The notes beneath the pieces were generated by a model that saw only the letters and a list, made by a program, of their open reading frames with translations, made no database searches and had not been told where the DNA came from. Below are positions 28,100-37,805 of a stretch of DNA of 47,515 bases, in pieces (position 1 is the first letter of the stretch; every line of letters starts with the position of its first letter). This DNA is from Psychrobacter sp. (lineage in GTDB: Bacteria; Pseudomonadota; Gammaproteobacteria; Pseudomonadales; Moraxellaceae), in assembly GCA_018260445.1 (NCBI GenBank), contig JAGLBE010000001.1, forward strand, positions 168,872 to 216,386, read 5' to 3'. Position numbers and translations under genes: made by a program.

Positions 28100-29050
28100 A
28101 TGACCACATCTAACGAATCCTGCTCGAACGACACCCATTCTAAAGCCATCTCTTTGATAGGGGCACCCACAGATATTGGCGCTGGCATGCGCGGGGTTAG
28201 CATGGGACCAGAAGCCTTGCGGGTTGCTGGCATTGCAGCGGCGCTCATGGGGCATGGCCTTGATGTTAAAGATTGCCGTAATTTACAGGGGCCGGCGAAT
28301 CCGTGGCAACCGCCGGTGAATGGCTATCGGCATCTGCCTGAGGCGATTGAGTGGAATCAATTGGTGCATGATGCGGTTTATGATGAATTAAACATTGGCC
28401 GCTTGCCAGTATTAATGGGGGGCGACCATTCGCTTGCGCTTGGCTCTATATCAGCCATCGCCCGCTATTGCCGCAAAGTGAATAAAACATTGCGAGTCAT
28501 CTGGCTAGATGCCCATACTGATTTTAACACCGCCGCCATGACCCCCTCCGGCAATATTCATGGGATGCCAGTGGCCTCACTGTGCGGCTATGGGGCACCA
28601 GAATTGATTGCAATGAGTGGTCAAGTTCCTGCTATTTTGCCTGAGGTGGTGCGCCAAATTGGAATTCGCAGTGTCGATGCCGAGGAGAAACGCTTTGTGC
28701 ATGAACAAGGGCTAGAAGTGTATGACATGCGCTACATTGATGAAAATGGCATGAAACACACGATGGAGCAGGCGCTAGCGGGTATGGATGCCAATACCCA
28801 TTTGCATGTGAGTTTTGATGTCGATTTTCTGGATCCATCTATCGCCCCAGCCGTTGGCACCACCGTTATGGGCGGCCCCACCTATCGCGAGGCGCAGTTA
28901 TGTATGGAGATGATCGCCGATACCGGTTTGATTGCCTCATTGGACATTATGGAGTTAAATCCAGCACTCGATGAACAAAACCGCACCGCGGTTATTGCCG
29001 TTGATTTGGTAGAATCGCTGTTTGGTAAATCGACCTTAATGCGCGACTAA
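28100..29050 (+). CDS. rocF: Arginase
   Basis: Hydrolyses arginine to ornithine and urea with a dinuclear manganese site. The 316-residue ureohydrolase shows all metal-binding blocks: LMGGDHSLALGS, WLDAHTDFNT with HGMPVA, and SFDVDFLDPS. SLDIMELNPALDEQNRTA near the C-terminus is closer to arginases than to agmatinases, which usually read differently after the SxD. I chose the ATG at 28100; the frame is open to a TTG at 28040 but that segment lacks family similarity, and neither start has a strong ribosome site. It is followed by a LysR-type gene in the same direction, a possible but unproven regulator. Expected role: arginine use as a nitrogen source, in keeping with the adjacent ammonium genes. 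Confidence 0.88.
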   Translation: MTTSNESCSNDTHSKAISLIGAPTDIGAGMRGVSMGPEALRVAGIAAALMGHGLDVKDCRNLQGPANPWQPPVNGYRHLPEAIEWNQLVHDAVYDELNIGRLPVLMGGDHSLALGSISAIARYCRKVNKTLRVIWLDAHTDFNTAAMTPSGNIHGMPVASLCGYGAPELIAMSGQVPAILPEVVRQIGIRSVDAEEKRFVHEQGLEVYDMRYIDENGMKHTMEQALAGMDANTHLHVSFDVDFLDPSIAPAVGTTVMGGPTYREAQLCMEMIADTGLIASLDIMELNPALDEQNRTAVIAVDLVESLFGKSTLMRD

Positions 29051-29431
29051 AGCTATTTGCCGGAGGCTAAAGGCTGCACAGGCAATATAAGTTAGATAAG
29101 CTAGGTAATCTACATAGGCTGCACAGGCTAGATATGCTTGGCAGTCGGTCGCTTAAGGTTTTTCAAGTAAGCCATCTCTGTTTGGTGCTTTATACCCAGT
29201 TGGCCTAGTATAAACCGCGTTATTAACTTATTAAAATTTGCTGTAGTCTGGGATTTTAGCCCAGCAAATCAAGACCTTTAATCAAAAAGGCTGGGCTAAA
29301 GCCACAGCCTACATTAAGTGTTGAGAATCAGGTTAATATAGGTAGTTGGGGAGTTATATAGTATAGTGGGTGATACAAAATGCGCTTAGTGCATTTATTT
29401 TTATGATATCGACACACAAACAGAGAGTGTT
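29051..29431. other. Spacer between arginase and the LysR-type gene
   Basis: About 380 bases. AGGCTGCACAGGC appears twice (29071 and 29116). The right part is occupied by one copy of the dispersed palindromic element (29241-29326). No gene seen. Confidence 0.55.
29241..29326. repeat. Dispersed palindromic element, copy A
   Basis: Two imperfectly complementary arms (CTGGGATTTTAGCCCAGC at the left, GCTGGGCTAAAGCCACAGCC at the right) surround a loop containing TTTAATCAAAA. The right flank, TTAAGTGTTGAGA, is also shared with copies B (35034-35117, inverted) and C (44562-44647). Confidence 0.8.
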
Positions 29432-30421
29432 ATGAATTTACAACGGGTCGATCTAAATTTATTAGTAAATTTGGATGTGTTACTGCGAGAAAAAAACGTC
29501 ACCCGTGCCGCCGAACAACTCGGCATTACCCAGCCCGCCATGAGCAATATCTTACGCCGGTTGCGCAAGCTATTTAACGACCCATTATTGGTGCGCTCAT
29601 CGGAGGGTATGACCCCCACCGAGCGGGCATTAGAGCTACAGCCTAGAGTTCGAGAAATACTGGCCGACCTCACCCAATTGTTAGAGCCGCGTACCGAGTT
29701 TAGACCCTATACCACCTCACGGGTTTTTCGTATTATGACCTCCGACTATGCCGAAGCGACCTTGGTGCCAAAACTGGTTAAGGCGCTACGCTCAGAGGCG
29801 CCCAATGTGATTTTGGACTTTTTAACCCCATCTGATGTGTCGTATCGAGATATGGAGCAGGGGCGGGTAGATTTGGCGATTAACCGCTTTAACGAGATAC
29901 CGCAAAGTTTTCATCAAGTGTTGGTTTGGCGTGACACTTTTAGCTGTTTATTAGCCGCCGATAGCCCCTATATCAATCGCTTTAACCTTAAAAACTATTT
30001 AAAGGCACAGCATGTGTGGGTATCTAAAACGGGGATGGGGGTTGGCTTTGGGGTTAATCCGGATAAGTCGGGCGGGCTTGGCTCAATCGACCAAGCGTTG
30101 CAGCGTTTGGGACAAAAACGGCAAATTAGTGTGTTCACCCGCCATTATCAAATGCCGGCGATGTTAGCGGCCAATAAAGATTTGATTGCCACGCTACCCA
30201 CTCGGGTGGCTCGTATGCAAGCCACCAACGACAGTATTGTGGTGAAAGAGCCGCCGTTTTTTATCCCCGAATTTGAATTGACCATGGCGTGGTCGCCGCT
30301 GTTGCAGCATCATCCGGCGCATCGCTGGTTGCGCCAGCTAATTTTGCATGTGGCACGGCAGTTGGTGGCCGATGAAGAAAACCTTGAGGCGGTGCAGCCG
30401 ACGATTAATCATCTGTATTAG
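29432..30421 (+). CDS. LysR-family transcriptional regulator
   Basis: A 329-residue regulator. Residues about 5-62 form the winged helix-turn-helix: VDLNLLVNLDVLLREKNVTRAAEQ, GITQPAMSNILRRLRKLFNDPLLVR. The remainder is the two-lobed effector-binding domain, with FRIMTSDYAEATLVPKLVKALR starting lobe 1. The strong N-terminus and overall look resemble the NodD/NahR-like branch, whose members often respond to aromatic or small organic inducers; the inducer here cannot be read from sequence. GAGAG lies before the ATG at 29432. Upstream is arginase in the same direction, 381 bases away; downstream, purN is convergent. The target genes are unknown. Confidence 0.88.
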   Translation: MNLQRVDLNLLVNLDVLLREKNVTRAAEQLGITQPAMSNILRRLRKLFNDPLLVRSSEGMTPTERALELQPRVREILADLTQLLEPRTEFRPYTTSRVFRIMTSDYAEATLVPKLVKALRSEAPNVILDFLTPSDVSYRDMEQGRVDLAINRFNEIPQSFHQVLVWRDTFSCLLAADSPYINRFNLKNYLKAQHVWVSKTGMGVGFGVNPDKSGGLGSIDQALQRLGQKRQISVFTRHYQMPAMLAANKDLIATLPTRVARMQATNDSIVVKEPPFFIPEFELTMAWSPLLQHHPAHRWLRQLILHVARQLVADEENLEAVQPTINHLY

Positions 30422-30509
30422 TAGCCAGATTAAGACGACGCACCATTAGCAGGAGAACGAAGGAGAAAGATAGCAGGATAGAAGAAGAACATTAAGAGCA
30501 GAACCCCAA

Positions 30510-31280
30510 TTATACATCGAGCCATAGTTTTAAAGGTAGAGACGGCAAATAACTGGGCGTCGCCGCATCTGCTTTTAGTTGCGCCACATCCAATACCCCT
30601 TTGGCAATCAATAACACCGTCCAAGGCAATATTTGATGCTCAAGCTGCTGCACACGCGACTGCAAAGCTTCTGCACTTTGTTGACCATTGACCAACAATA
30701 CGGCTTGGGTCAACACGGTACCCGCATCGAGCTCAGCGGTGACAATATGCACACTACAGCCATGTTGGGCATCAGCAGCGTCTAACACCCGTTGATGGGT
30801 GTCAAGTCCTTTGTATTTGGGCAATAAGGAGGGGTGTAGGTTAATCATGGGCGCTGGCACTTGGTTGATAAAGTCGCTGCTTAATACGCGCATAAACCCT
30901 GCCAGTACAATCAAGTCCGGTTGCCACTGGTTCAACTGCTGTAAGGCATGACGCTCAAAGGTTTTGATACCCATGCGCTTGCCAATATTCTCGCCATGCA
31001 GCGCATGGTCAGCCGTTATATGCGACAATACGGCAGTGTCGATATCAGCGTTGGTCGCACGGCTCACCGCATAAGCGTCTTTGTTATTGCTAATCACCCC
31101 CACAATGTGAATGGGCAATTCGCCTGCTTGCATTGCATCAATTAAAACTTGTAGGTTGCTACCATTGCCAGATACCAAAACCGCCACCTTTAGCGCGGGG
31201 GTGGTGCTAGGCTGATTAGGCAGCGGGGTGGCTAACGAAGTAGGGGCACTAGTTGGGTTATGTTGTATTGGGTTTACCAT
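30510..31280 (-). CDS. purN: Phosphoribosylglycinamide formyltransferase
   Basis: Third step of purine synthesis: formylates GAR using 10-formyl-tetrahydrofolate. The substrate-binding AVLVSGNGSNLQ (residues 33-44), the catalytic Asn-His of MINLHPSLLPKYKG and the Asp of AELDAGTVLTQA are all present. The chosen start is the ATG at 31280, one base after the purM stop codon, giving 256 residues and translational coupling with purM; in-frame starts inside purM (31289, 31304) cannot be excluded. The first 30 residues are a Pro/Thr/Ser/Asn-rich extension absent from the compact 212-residue E. coli enzyme. The C-terminal region also diverges from E. coli. It is the last gene of the purM-purN operon. 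Confidence 0.92.
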   Translation of the reverse strand: MVNPIQHNPTSAPTSLATPLPNQPSTTPALKVAVLVSGNGSNLQVLIDAMQAGELPIHIVGVISNNKDAYAVSRATNADIDTAVLSHITADHALHGENIGKRMGIKTFERHALQQLNQWQPDLIVLAGFMRVLSSDFINQVPAPMINLHPSLLPKYKGLDTHQRVLDAADAQHGCSVHIVTAELDAGTVLTQAVLLVNGQQSAEALQSRVQQLEHQILPWTVLLIAKGVLDVAQLKADAATPSYLPSLPLKLWLDV

Positions 31281-31281
31281 C

Positions 31282-32472
31282 CTAGACATACACCACAGCG
31301 GCATCGGCTCGGGTAATCACTTGCCCAAGCTTAAACGCTTGCTCGCCCGATTGATTGAGTACCGCAATGGCCTCGTCAGCAATGTTTTTAGGGACCACCA
31401 CCACAAAGCCCACGCCGCAGTTAAAGGTGCGATACATTTCAGCTTGAGCAATATTGCCTTTGTCTTGTAGCCATTGAAACAGCGCTGGCATCTGCCAACT
31501 TTGGGTGTCAATCTCAGACGCTAAATGCTTAGGCAACACTCGTGGCAAGTTTTCGGTAAAGCCGCCGCCGGTAATATGCGACATGGCATGGATTTGTTCA
31601 TTACCGATGGCCTTTTGTAATTGTTTGATGGCATTGACATAAATTTTGGTCGGTGCCATCAAGGCGTCTGCTATGGTCAGCCCGTCCAAAGTGTCGGTGC
31701 TGCTGTTAATATCAAGGCCGCTCACTGCAATCACTTTTCGAATTAAAGAGTAGCCATTAGAGTGGGCGCCACTTGAGGCGATGCCAATCAACACATCGCC
31801 ATTGCTCACCAGTTTACCAGTGATGACGTCATCTTCTTCAACCACACCAACACAAAATCCGGCTAAATCATAGTCGTCGCCTTCGTACATGCCTGGCATT
31901 TCAGCCGTTTCACCACCAATCAAAGCGCAATGTGATTGCTTGCACCCTTCACCAATGCCGGTCACCACAGCGGTTGCTATGTCAACATCCAGTTTACCTG
32001 TGGCATAATAGTCTAAAAAGAACAAGGGCTCTGCACCGCACACCAATAAATCATTGACGCACATGGCCACCAAATCAATACCAATGGTGTCATGACGGTT
32101 CAGTTGTAGCGCCAATTTAAGCTTAGTGCCAACGCCATCAGTGCCCGATACCAATAAAGGTGACGTGTAGCCTTTAGGTATACGGCACAATGCACCAAAT
32201 CCGCCAAGGCTGCCCACTACTTCGGGACGAGAGGTGGCCTTAGCAACCGATTTAATCCGCTCTACTAGGGCATTGCCTGCATCAATGTCTACCCCAGCAT
32301 CTTTATAGCTGAGTGAGGTAGCATGCTTAGCTTGAGCAACGTGAGTCGCGTTTGCCGAGGTATCCATATCGTTAGGACCATTTGTATTGTTAATAGCAGT
32401 GTTGTTAATAGCAGTGTTATTAATAGCAGAAGCAGAAGGGGTAGTTGAAGCAGGGGGAATCGATGAGCTCAT
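31282..32472 (-). CDS. purM: Phosphoribosylformylglycinamidine cyclo-ligase (AIR synthetase)
   Basis: Closes the imidazole ring in purine synthesis (FGAM to AIR, ATP-dependent). The core from about residue 50 is typical: [80 protein letters not shown]-like [31 protein letters not shown] and [16 protein letters not shown]. The N-terminal 45 residues are a low-complexity Ser/Thr/Asn-rich extension that includes three AINNT-type repeats encoded by a 15-bp tandem array. I chose the ATG at 32472 (396 residues). The next in-frame ATG, at 32367, would remove the repeats and give a length closer to the E. coli enzyme, so it is a real alternative. It is divergent from perM. Confidence 0.93.
   Translation of the reverse strand: MSSSIPPASTTPSASAINNTAINNTAINNTNGPNDMDTSANATHVAQAKHATSLSYKDAGVDIDAGNALVERIKSVAKATSRPEVVGSLGGFGALCRIPKGYTSPLLVSGTDGVGTKLKLALQLNRHDTIGIDLVAMCVNDLLVCGAEPLFFLDYYATGKLDVDIATAVVTGIGEGCKQSHCALIGGETAEMPGMYEGDDYDLAGFCVGVVEEDDVITGKLVSNGDVLIGIASSGAHSNGYSLIRKVIAVSGLDINSSTDTLDGLTIADALMAPTKIYVNAIKQLQKAIGNEQIHAMSHITGGGFTENLPRVLPKHLASEIDTQSWQMPALFQWLQDKGNIAQAEMYRTFNCGVGFVVVVPKNIADEAIAVLNQSGEQAFKLGQVITRADAAVVYV
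32386..32430. repeat. 15-bp in-frame repeat in the purM N-terminus
   Basis: Three copies of a 15-base unit ending TTAATAGCAG, read on the minus strand as the repeated pentapeptide AINNT. Unit gain or loss would keep the frame. The array falls between two possible purM start codons. Confidence 0.85.
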
Positions 32473-32736
32473 AGTAACAGCAGGCCTTATAAGCGAAAAT
32501 AGAAGGGTAAGCAGTCCAGGTATTAGCAAATATTGCCATACTTTAAAACCGGTAGTGCTATTATACGATAGGCAAAACTTTAATGCTCACAAAAATAAAA
32601 GCAAAGCAGGTGCTCGCCCAAATAAAAAACTACCTAACTTATACCAAGTTTTACAGTAAACTAAGCAGCTCTAAAACGCTGAAATTCAGTCAGCCCCCAA
32701 ATTTAGTTAAGTAATCCTATTGAAGAGATACTATTT

Positions 32737-33837
32737 ATGCACGCACGCAGCATCGATCCATTTTTTAGACGGCTGATAATTACGGGTAGTTTGGTTTTGT
32801 TTTTCTGGCTTATCTACCAGCTAATCCCCGTTATCGTTCCGTTTGCCTGTGCTTTTATTTTGGCCTATCTTTTTAACCCACTGGTTGTCAAACTCACCCG
32901 CTATATGCGGCGCTGGATAGCCATTTTGCTTGTGTATCTGGTGATTAGTACCAGCTTGACGGTGCTGCTTTGGTGGTTGTTGCCCACACTGTGGGTGCAA
33001 TTGCAGTCGGCCTGGGACTATGTGCCGCGCACGGTGCAATGGTACAATACCGAGGTGCGCAGCTGGGTGGCTGATAATAGTCGTTTTAGTTTACCCCCTT
33101 TAAAACAAGTTGGCTTATCGGCTACGTTTGTAGAGTACCTTAATAAAAACTATGATGTTGGCGATGCGCAGTCCTTGTTTCGTCAAATTATGACCTCCGG
33201 CCTAACCGTTATTAATAATGCTGGGCTGATAGTGCTGGTACCCATTCTGACCTTTTATTTCCTGTTTAATTGGGAGGAGCGTTTATTGATGTGGAAGCTG
33301 TCTATACCAGGCGGTTATAGTAAAAAGGTTATTGAAGTAGTAAAGGATATCGATGATGCCCTAATGGCCTTTGTCAAGGGTCAATTGTTAGTGATGGTGC
33401 TACTGGGCATTATTTATGCCGTCCAGCTGCAACTTATCGGTTTAGAGTTAGGGCTTATTATTGGTATGGTGGCGGGTATCGCCAGTTTCGTGCCCTACCT
33501 TGGCTTTGGCATTGGGTTTATTGCCGCTATCATTGCCGGTGTGTTTCAGTTTGGTCTTAATTGGCTACAACTGGGTTTAATAGCTGGCGCGTTTATGGTA
33601 GGGCAGGTGGTCGAGGGTTATGTGCTGCAGCCGCTATTGCTAGGCGATAAAATCGGCCTCTCGCCGCTATGGGTTATTTTTTCGGTATTGGCTGGCGCAA
33701 CTTTGCTAGGGTTCGTCGGCATGCTCATTGCTTTACCAGTTTCAGCCATTATTAATGTGCTGTTTTGTCATGCTTTTGAGGCGTATAAAAAGAGCGATTT
33801 TTATAAAGGTAGACACCAGTTAAAACTGTTTGATTAG
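32737..33837 (+). CDS. perM: AI-2E/PerM family membrane transporter
   Basis: Polytopic inner-membrane protein of 366 residues with about eight hydrophobic helices, including IPVIVPFACAFILAYLFNP near the start and PLLLGDKIGLSPLWVIFSVLAG near the end. The family includes TqsA-type exporters and many members of unknown substrate; the name AI-2E should not be read as proof of autoinducer transport. The ATG at 32737 follows GAAGAGA. Its position next to purM (divergent) and upstream of hda (same direction) is a conserved arrangement in gammaproteobacteria such as E. coli relatives. It probably shares the divergent spacer promoters with purM. Confidence 0.88.
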   Translation: MHARSIDPFFRRLIITGSLVLFFWLIYQLIPVIVPFACAFILAYLFNPLVVKLTRYMRRWIAILLVYLVISTSLTVLLWWLLPTLWVQLQSAWDYVPRTVQWYNTEVRSWVADNSRFSLPPLKQVGLSATFVEYLNKNYDVGDAQSLFRQIMTSGLTVINNAGLIVLVPILTFYFLFNWEERLLMWKLSIPGGYSKKVIEVVKDIDDALMAFVKGQLLVMVLLGIIYAVQLQLIGLELGLIIGMVAGIASFVPYLGFGIGFIAAIIAGVFQFGLNWLQLGLIAGAFMVGQVVEGYVLQPLLLGDKIGLSPLWVIFSVLAGATLLGFVGMLIALPVSAIINVLFCHAFEAYKKSDFYKGRHQLKLFD

Positions 33838-34177
33838 GGGCAAGTGAGGTAGATAAATTAGGTTAAATTGGCATTTGTGGCGATGAATGGTGTTTAATAG
33901 CGACCGTTTTATCTGACCTAATGGAATGTCATATAATTGCTACCCTAATTATGGTATAACTTGTGCTACTGCAGCAACGGGGCATGGCCACGACGCCACG
34001 ACTTTTGACAGCTCATAGCAGAAGACTTACAATACGCTGCACCAAGGTTTAAATTATCGCTGCATTTGGCACCAATGTTGTGGTAGTTGTTGCAGATTAC
34101 TTTTTTTGCGCTATTTTTTTGATGTGACAGGCACTACTGACATTATTTTCTCCCACTGTAAAGGGTACTTTAAACTG
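33838..34177. other. Spacer between perM and hda
   Basis: About 340 bases with no believable gene. The frame of hda is open for part of it, but only from non-ATG codons. I see no terminator or clear repeat, so perM-hda read-through is possible. Confidence 0.45.
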
Positions 34178-35005
34178 ATGGCAAGCACCATGGGCACTCA
34201 ATTAAGCTTAAATCTTGACGTGAAAAGGGATGCCAGTCTCAGTGATTTTTCCGGCCCGGGGTGGGCCACGATTATTGATGCGGTGCGCCAAATGCATGTG
34301 GGTCTGATTGGTCAGTCCTATATATACGGCAGTGCGGCCACTGGCAAAACCCACTTGCTATCGGCTATTGCTGAATCCTATATCGAGATGGATAGGTCGG
34401 CTATTTGTTTATCACTAAAAGAGCTGATTCATACGGATGTCGAAGTCTTAACATCATTAGAGAGCTTAGATCTGGTGGCCATCGACGATTTAGAAGCCAT
34501 CTGCCACAGTCGCATTTGGCAAGAGGCGATTTTTAATTTAATTAATCGTAGCCGTGAGGGTCAGGGGCAGTTAATTTTTGCGGCTAAAACGCCAGCAACC
34601 GAGCTGCCTTTTGCCTTGCCAGATTTGGTGACACGGCTGATTCAGTCGCCGGCCTTTAAGGTGCCTGATGGGCATGATATTGCCGATAGGCAAGCGATGC
34701 TAGAATCAGTGATGCGCAGGCGGGGTTGGCAATTTGACCCTAGAATCATCGAGCATCTTCTTAACGAGGGGCCACACCGCATTGGTGGGATGCTCGAGGT
34801 GCTAAAGGTCATTCAACCGCTATTTTCTAATTTAAACCGTGCTCATGTTTCAAAAACGGTGATTAGTGAGGCCATTCACATGATTGACGAACACACTTTA
34901 GCGGCAGAGCTGGTCGATATTCATCAAGAAATACAGCAAGATTATATTGCTCGCTCAGAAGACCATAATTTTCCTTTACCCAATAATATGACACTGGATT
35001 TTTGA
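34178..35005 (+). CDS. hda: DnaA regulatory inactivator Hda
   Basis: AAA+ protein that works with the DNA-loaded sliding clamp to make DnaA hydrolyse ATP and so prevents re-initiation of replication. Near the N-terminus QLSLNL (residues 8-13) is the clamp-binding motif. The Walker A is GSAATGKT (51-58), and the Walker B-like LVAIDDLEAI follows; ALPDLVTRLIQSPAF carries the sensor/arginine-finger region as in E. coli Hda. The 275-residue length is about 40 more than E. coli Hda because of a C-terminal extension (HTLAAELVDIHQEIQQDYIARSE and beyond). I chose the ATG at 34178; ATG 34190 would keep the clamp motif. It follows perM in the same direction. Confidence 0.9.
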   Translation: MASTMGTQLSLNLDVKRDASLSDFSGPGWATIIDAVRQMHVGLIGQSYIYGSAATGKTHLLSAIAESYIEMDRSAICLSLKELIHTDVEVLTSLESLDLVAIDDLEAICHSRIWQEAIFNLINRSREGQGQLIFAAKTPATELPFALPDLVTRLIQSPAFKVPDGHDIADRQAMLESVMRRRGWQFDPRIIEHLLNEGPHRIGGMLEVLKVIQPLFSNLNRAHVSKTVISEAIHMIDEHTLAAELVDIHQEIQQDYIARSEDHNFPLPNNMTLDF

Positions 35006-35033
35006 TCTAGAATTTTGAATTTTTAATCTCACT

Positions 35034-35117
35034 CTCAATGCTTAACGTAGGCTGTGGCTTTAGCCCAGCATCTTTGATTAAAGGTCTTGATTTGCGGGGC
35101 TAAAAGCACCAGCCTAC
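35034..35117. repeat. Dispersed palindromic element, copy B
   Basis: The arms GTAGGCTGTGGCTTTAGCCC and GGGGCTAAAAGCACCAGCC surround a loop containing TTTGATTAAAGGTCTTGATT. It is in the opposite orientation to copies A and C, and shares the TCTCAA-GCTTAA flank. Confidence 0.82.
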
Positions 35118-35186
35118 AGTCAATTTAAATCGGTTGAGAACAGGGTATTTTTTATATCTATTTTTACTATTATAGGATGCTCAGGC

Positions 35187-35888
35187 ATGGCTCATTTTTT
35201 AACCACGAAACTATTAACGCCACTTACGGTGGCGGCGGGCATCAGTCTGCTATCTGGCATGGCAGCACACGCAGAGGTCACCTTGCAGGTGGATGACAAC
35301 ATCAAGGTCACCGCCATCAATGGTCAAGCCGTGAATACCAGCTTATTCCAGCCGATTAAAAAAACGTTTAACTTAACCCCAGGTCAGCAAGTGATTACTG
35401 CTCGGTATGACCGACTGTACGACTTGCCAGGCGATAATCACGATTATCTAAAATCGAGCAATGTCACCGTGACCGCCCCTATGCAAGACAACCAAACCTA
35501 CCGCTTAACCATGCCGGGGCAGCCCGAGCGATACAATGAGGCGCGCGACTATGCCAAACACCCTACTTTGGCAGTGGTGGCAGGCCAGCAAGTGGTTACC
35601 CAAGCTACTACTACACAAAGCGATTCTGGCTTGTTCTCAGGTCTTGGCAGTATATTTGGGGGCAATGACGCCAAGGCCCAAAATAACCAAGCCATCGCCG
35701 CCATTCAAGCCCAGCCTGCGGTGACGACCAGTCAAGCGTCTAACCAAGTTGGCTATGCGCAGTCAGGGGCAATACCGGTATCTGCTGGGCAAACCACCGC
35801 TGTCAGTACCTTAGACAACTTTATGCAGCTATGGCTACAGGCCACCCCAGCCGAGCGTGAAAAAATAAGGCAATGGGTACAGCAATAA
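35187..35888 (+). CDS. DUF2057 (YccT-type) exported protein
   Basis: A 233-residue periplasmic protein. The signal peptide runs to about residue 29 (AHA-EV). The mature part follows the DUF2057 pattern: LQVDDNIKVTAINGQAVN, an amphipathic pair of strands, PGQQVITARYDRLYDLPGDN, and a C-terminal helix FMQLWLQATPAEREKIRQWVQQ that resembles the end of E. coli YccT. The middle (about residues 140-205) is a Gln/Ala/Ser-rich, low-complexity linker not seen in YccT, and probably explains the longer protein. The function of the family is poorly known; in enterobacteria YccT is linked to curli regulation, which should not be transferred to this organism. It stands alone and ends at a terminator. Confidence 0.78.
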   Translation: MAHFLTTKLLTPLTVAAGISLLSGMAAHAEVTLQVDDNIKVTAINGQAVNTSLFQPIKKTFNLTPGQQVITARYDRLYDLPGDNHDYLKSSNVTVTAPMQDNQTYRLTMPGQPERYNEARDYAKHPTLAVVAGQQVVTQATTTQSDSGLFSGLGSIFGGNDAKAQNNQAIAAIQAQPAVTTSQASNQVGYAQSGAIPVSAGQTTAVSTLDNFMQLWLQATPAEREKIRQWVQQ

Positions 35889-35939
35889 ATCGAGTACGGG
35901 ATAAGCCGTTAAATGCCATAAGCAGTTAAATAAATAACA

Positions 35940-35975
35940 AAACCCCCTGTTAGCCAGTAACAGGGGTTTCTTTTA
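35940..35975. terminator. Terminator between the DUF2057 gene and the second dps
   Basis: CCCCTGTTA and TAACAGGGG form a strong stem around GCCAG, with one mismatch further out, an A-run on the left and T-rich sequence on the right. It lies between convergent genes and can serve both. Confidence 0.85.
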
Positions 35976-36032
35976 AACCTTAAAAAGCTAGTTAAAACTT
36001 AACAAGTTAAGCGGTCAAGCCAAACCAATGTC

Positions 36033-36503
36033 TTAGCCCAAAAAAGCGTTATACATCCACACCAGTTTTTCTTGCTCTTGCACATAAGCGGCGACTAAAT
36101 CGGCCGTACCTTGATCCTCTAAGCTGTCTGCAACAGAGGCCACATGGCGTTGCTCGGCAATTAGCGCTTGCAATCCGCTTACTACCCCTTTAACACAAGT
36201 GGCGCCCTCATGCACGTTTTTATCTTCGCTAATTTTGCTGTTGTGGGCAAAATCGCTATAAGCATGTAACGGCGTGCCGCCAAGGGTTAATACTCGCTCT
36301 GCAATCTCATCAATCTGGACTTGTAAACTGGTATATAATTCTTCAAATTTTTCATGCAATGAGAAAAAATGTTCGCCTTTTACGTTCCAATGATAGCCAC
36401 GCACATTGATATAAAAAATATGATAGCTCGATAATAACCCGTTTAACTGACTGATAACGGCGGACATATCTGCTTTTTCTAACCCGATTTGATTGGTGCT
36501 CAT
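36033..36503 (-). CDS. dps: Dps-family ferritin-like protein (second paralogue)
   Basis: A 156-residue mini-ferritin of a different branch from the one at 21.6 kb. The ferroxidase ligands are His38 (GYHWNV), His50, Glu54, Asp65 and Glu69; Glu54 replaces the more usual Asp. FFSLHEKFEELYTSLQVQIDEIAERVLTLGGTP is close to Dps proteins of Gram-positive and Bacteroides type. The N-terminal tail is short and not basic, so a DNA-binding role is doubtful; iron and peroxide detoxification is likely. AAAGGAT precedes the ATG at 36503 at 9 bases. Upstream lies a small 12-bp tandem array. Confidence 0.92.
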   Translation of the reverse strand: MSTNQIGLEKADMSAVISQLNGLLSSYHIFYINVRGYHWNVKGEHFFSLHEKFEELYTSLQVQIDEIAERVLTLGGTPLHAYSDFAHNSKISEDKNVHEGATCVKGVVSGLQALIAEQRHVASVADSLEDQGTADLVAAYVQEQEKLVWMYNAFLG

Positions 36504-36875
36504 AGTACGTATCCTTTTTATTTACTGGTTTATTTACTGGTTTATCTACGGGTAATTTATGGTGATCAGCGCTTGATAAGCCATATAGTTTAGGTGGTTA
36601 CAACCATATATTGTATTGAATTTACAGTTGTTAGCCATAAAAGCTATATAAACAAGCACAGGCTATACAAACGTCCTACACCTTGTTAATTAAGCTTGTT
36701 ATTTAAGATAGTTGACGCTGATAACGCTGGCCTATCGACAAAACTGATAATAACAATCATCCGTCCATTAGTTAAGTAAAACGTTTTAATCTATATAATA
36801 GGTTTTATAAATTATAAGCGTTTATTTAAGTTTGAACTATTTGGCTAAACCTTTGATCTAAGCGTTAAGTACCGT
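36504..36875. other. Spacer between second dps and the YcxB-like gene
   Basis: About 370 AT-rich bases. It starts with a 12-bp tandem repeat (TTTATTTACTGG twice, then a variant, 36517-36551), which overlaps the probable dps promoter or leader. No gene or clear terminator otherwise. Confidence 0.55.
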
Positions 36876-37526
36876 CTACGGGGCTAACGTTTCAGGTCGC
36901 AATCCGCGTAAAGGCACCACCTCTTGCAAATGAGTACGCACTGTATCTACTGGAAACTTTTGCGCCGTCAAACGTTTGGGAATAATCTGGCTACCAGATT
37001 GCCCTTTAACTTCAAACAGCATAAAAATAAAGTCGTCGGTTTCGTCCCAACTGGTCACCGCATTCCAAGGTATGATGGCTTGCTGCACCGAGCCTGCGCG
37101 CATTTGCATACCGCGTTGTGCTTTGGGTAACATACCCGCATTAGCAGCCGGCATCGCCATCACAAGACCATGCTTTTGCACCCCAAGCTTGATGGCGCGC
37201 ATCTCATCAGGCATCACTTGCTCGGCCATTTGTTTTTCAAACTCTTTTTTGACATACCACTTCATTCCTAAGGTGCGCACCAGCATATAAGCCACCACCA
37301 GCACCAGCATCAACCAAAATAAAATAGTGGAATAGCCGTCAACAAATATCAAGCCAGAAATTGCCGCAATGCTCACCAAAGCAAGGCCTATCCACTCTTT
37401 AAGCTTGACGCTTTTAAGGCTAAATGACGGCGTGGTTTGGGCAAACAATTCAAGCTGGGCTTGCTGAAACTCTGCATCGGTGAGGTCTAAAGCGATAGGT
37501 TGTAAGGTATAAGGGTACAATGCCAT
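36876..37526 (-). CDS. YcxB-like membrane protein
   Basis: A 216-residue inner-membrane protein. Two adjacent hydrophobic helices (about 46-63 and 66-86) are followed by a cytoplasmic domain of about 125 residues. That domain carries the YcxB-like C-terminal pattern: IPWNAVTSWDETDDFIFMLFE followed by IIPKRLT. The protein has a preceding charged stretch with basic residues (KWYVKKEFEKQM). Function is unknown. The Met/Ala/Gly-rich loop MAMPAANAGMLPKAQRGMQM is unusual for the family as I know it. It is transcribed alone, divergent from serS. The start ATG at 37526 has only a weak ribosome site. Confidence 0.68.
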   Translation of the reverse strand: MALYPYTLQPIALDLTDAEFQQAQLELFAQTTPSFSLKSVKLKEWIGLALVSIAAISGLIFVDGYSTILFWLMLVLVVAYMLVRTLGMKWYVKKEFEKQMAEQVMPDEMRAIKLGVQKHGLVMAMPAANAGMLPKAQRGMQMRAGSVQQAIIPWNAVTSWDETDDFIFMLFEVKGQSGSQIIPKRLTAQKFPVDTVRTHLQEVVPLRGLRPETLAP

Positions 37527-37763
37527 AAGAATGCTCGAAAGTGAGGTAGGGTGATACGAGAAAATAATTATAACAGACCCTATACTGACAAAGGTAGTGC
37601 TTGCTCAGTTAAGCCTTACTAAGTATGCCATGAATGGTATGCTAGCATTATCGTCAGGGGCTTGCTCAACCATGCTAAAATCTTTATGGTCAAATTTGGT
37701 GCCAGTTGTTATGATATCCCCTAAAATTAAGGTGTCTTATCGCTTTGATGTTTTTATTATTGC

Positions 37764-37805
37764 TTAAAACTTAAAACTTAAAACTTAAAACTTAACACTT
37801 AAAAG
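37764..37805. repeat. 7-bp tandem repeat in the serS leader
   Basis: Six consecutive heptamers of the form TTAAAAC (the last two with one change) end 18 bases before the serS start codon, so they lie in or beside the leader and ribosome-site region. Confidence 0.88.
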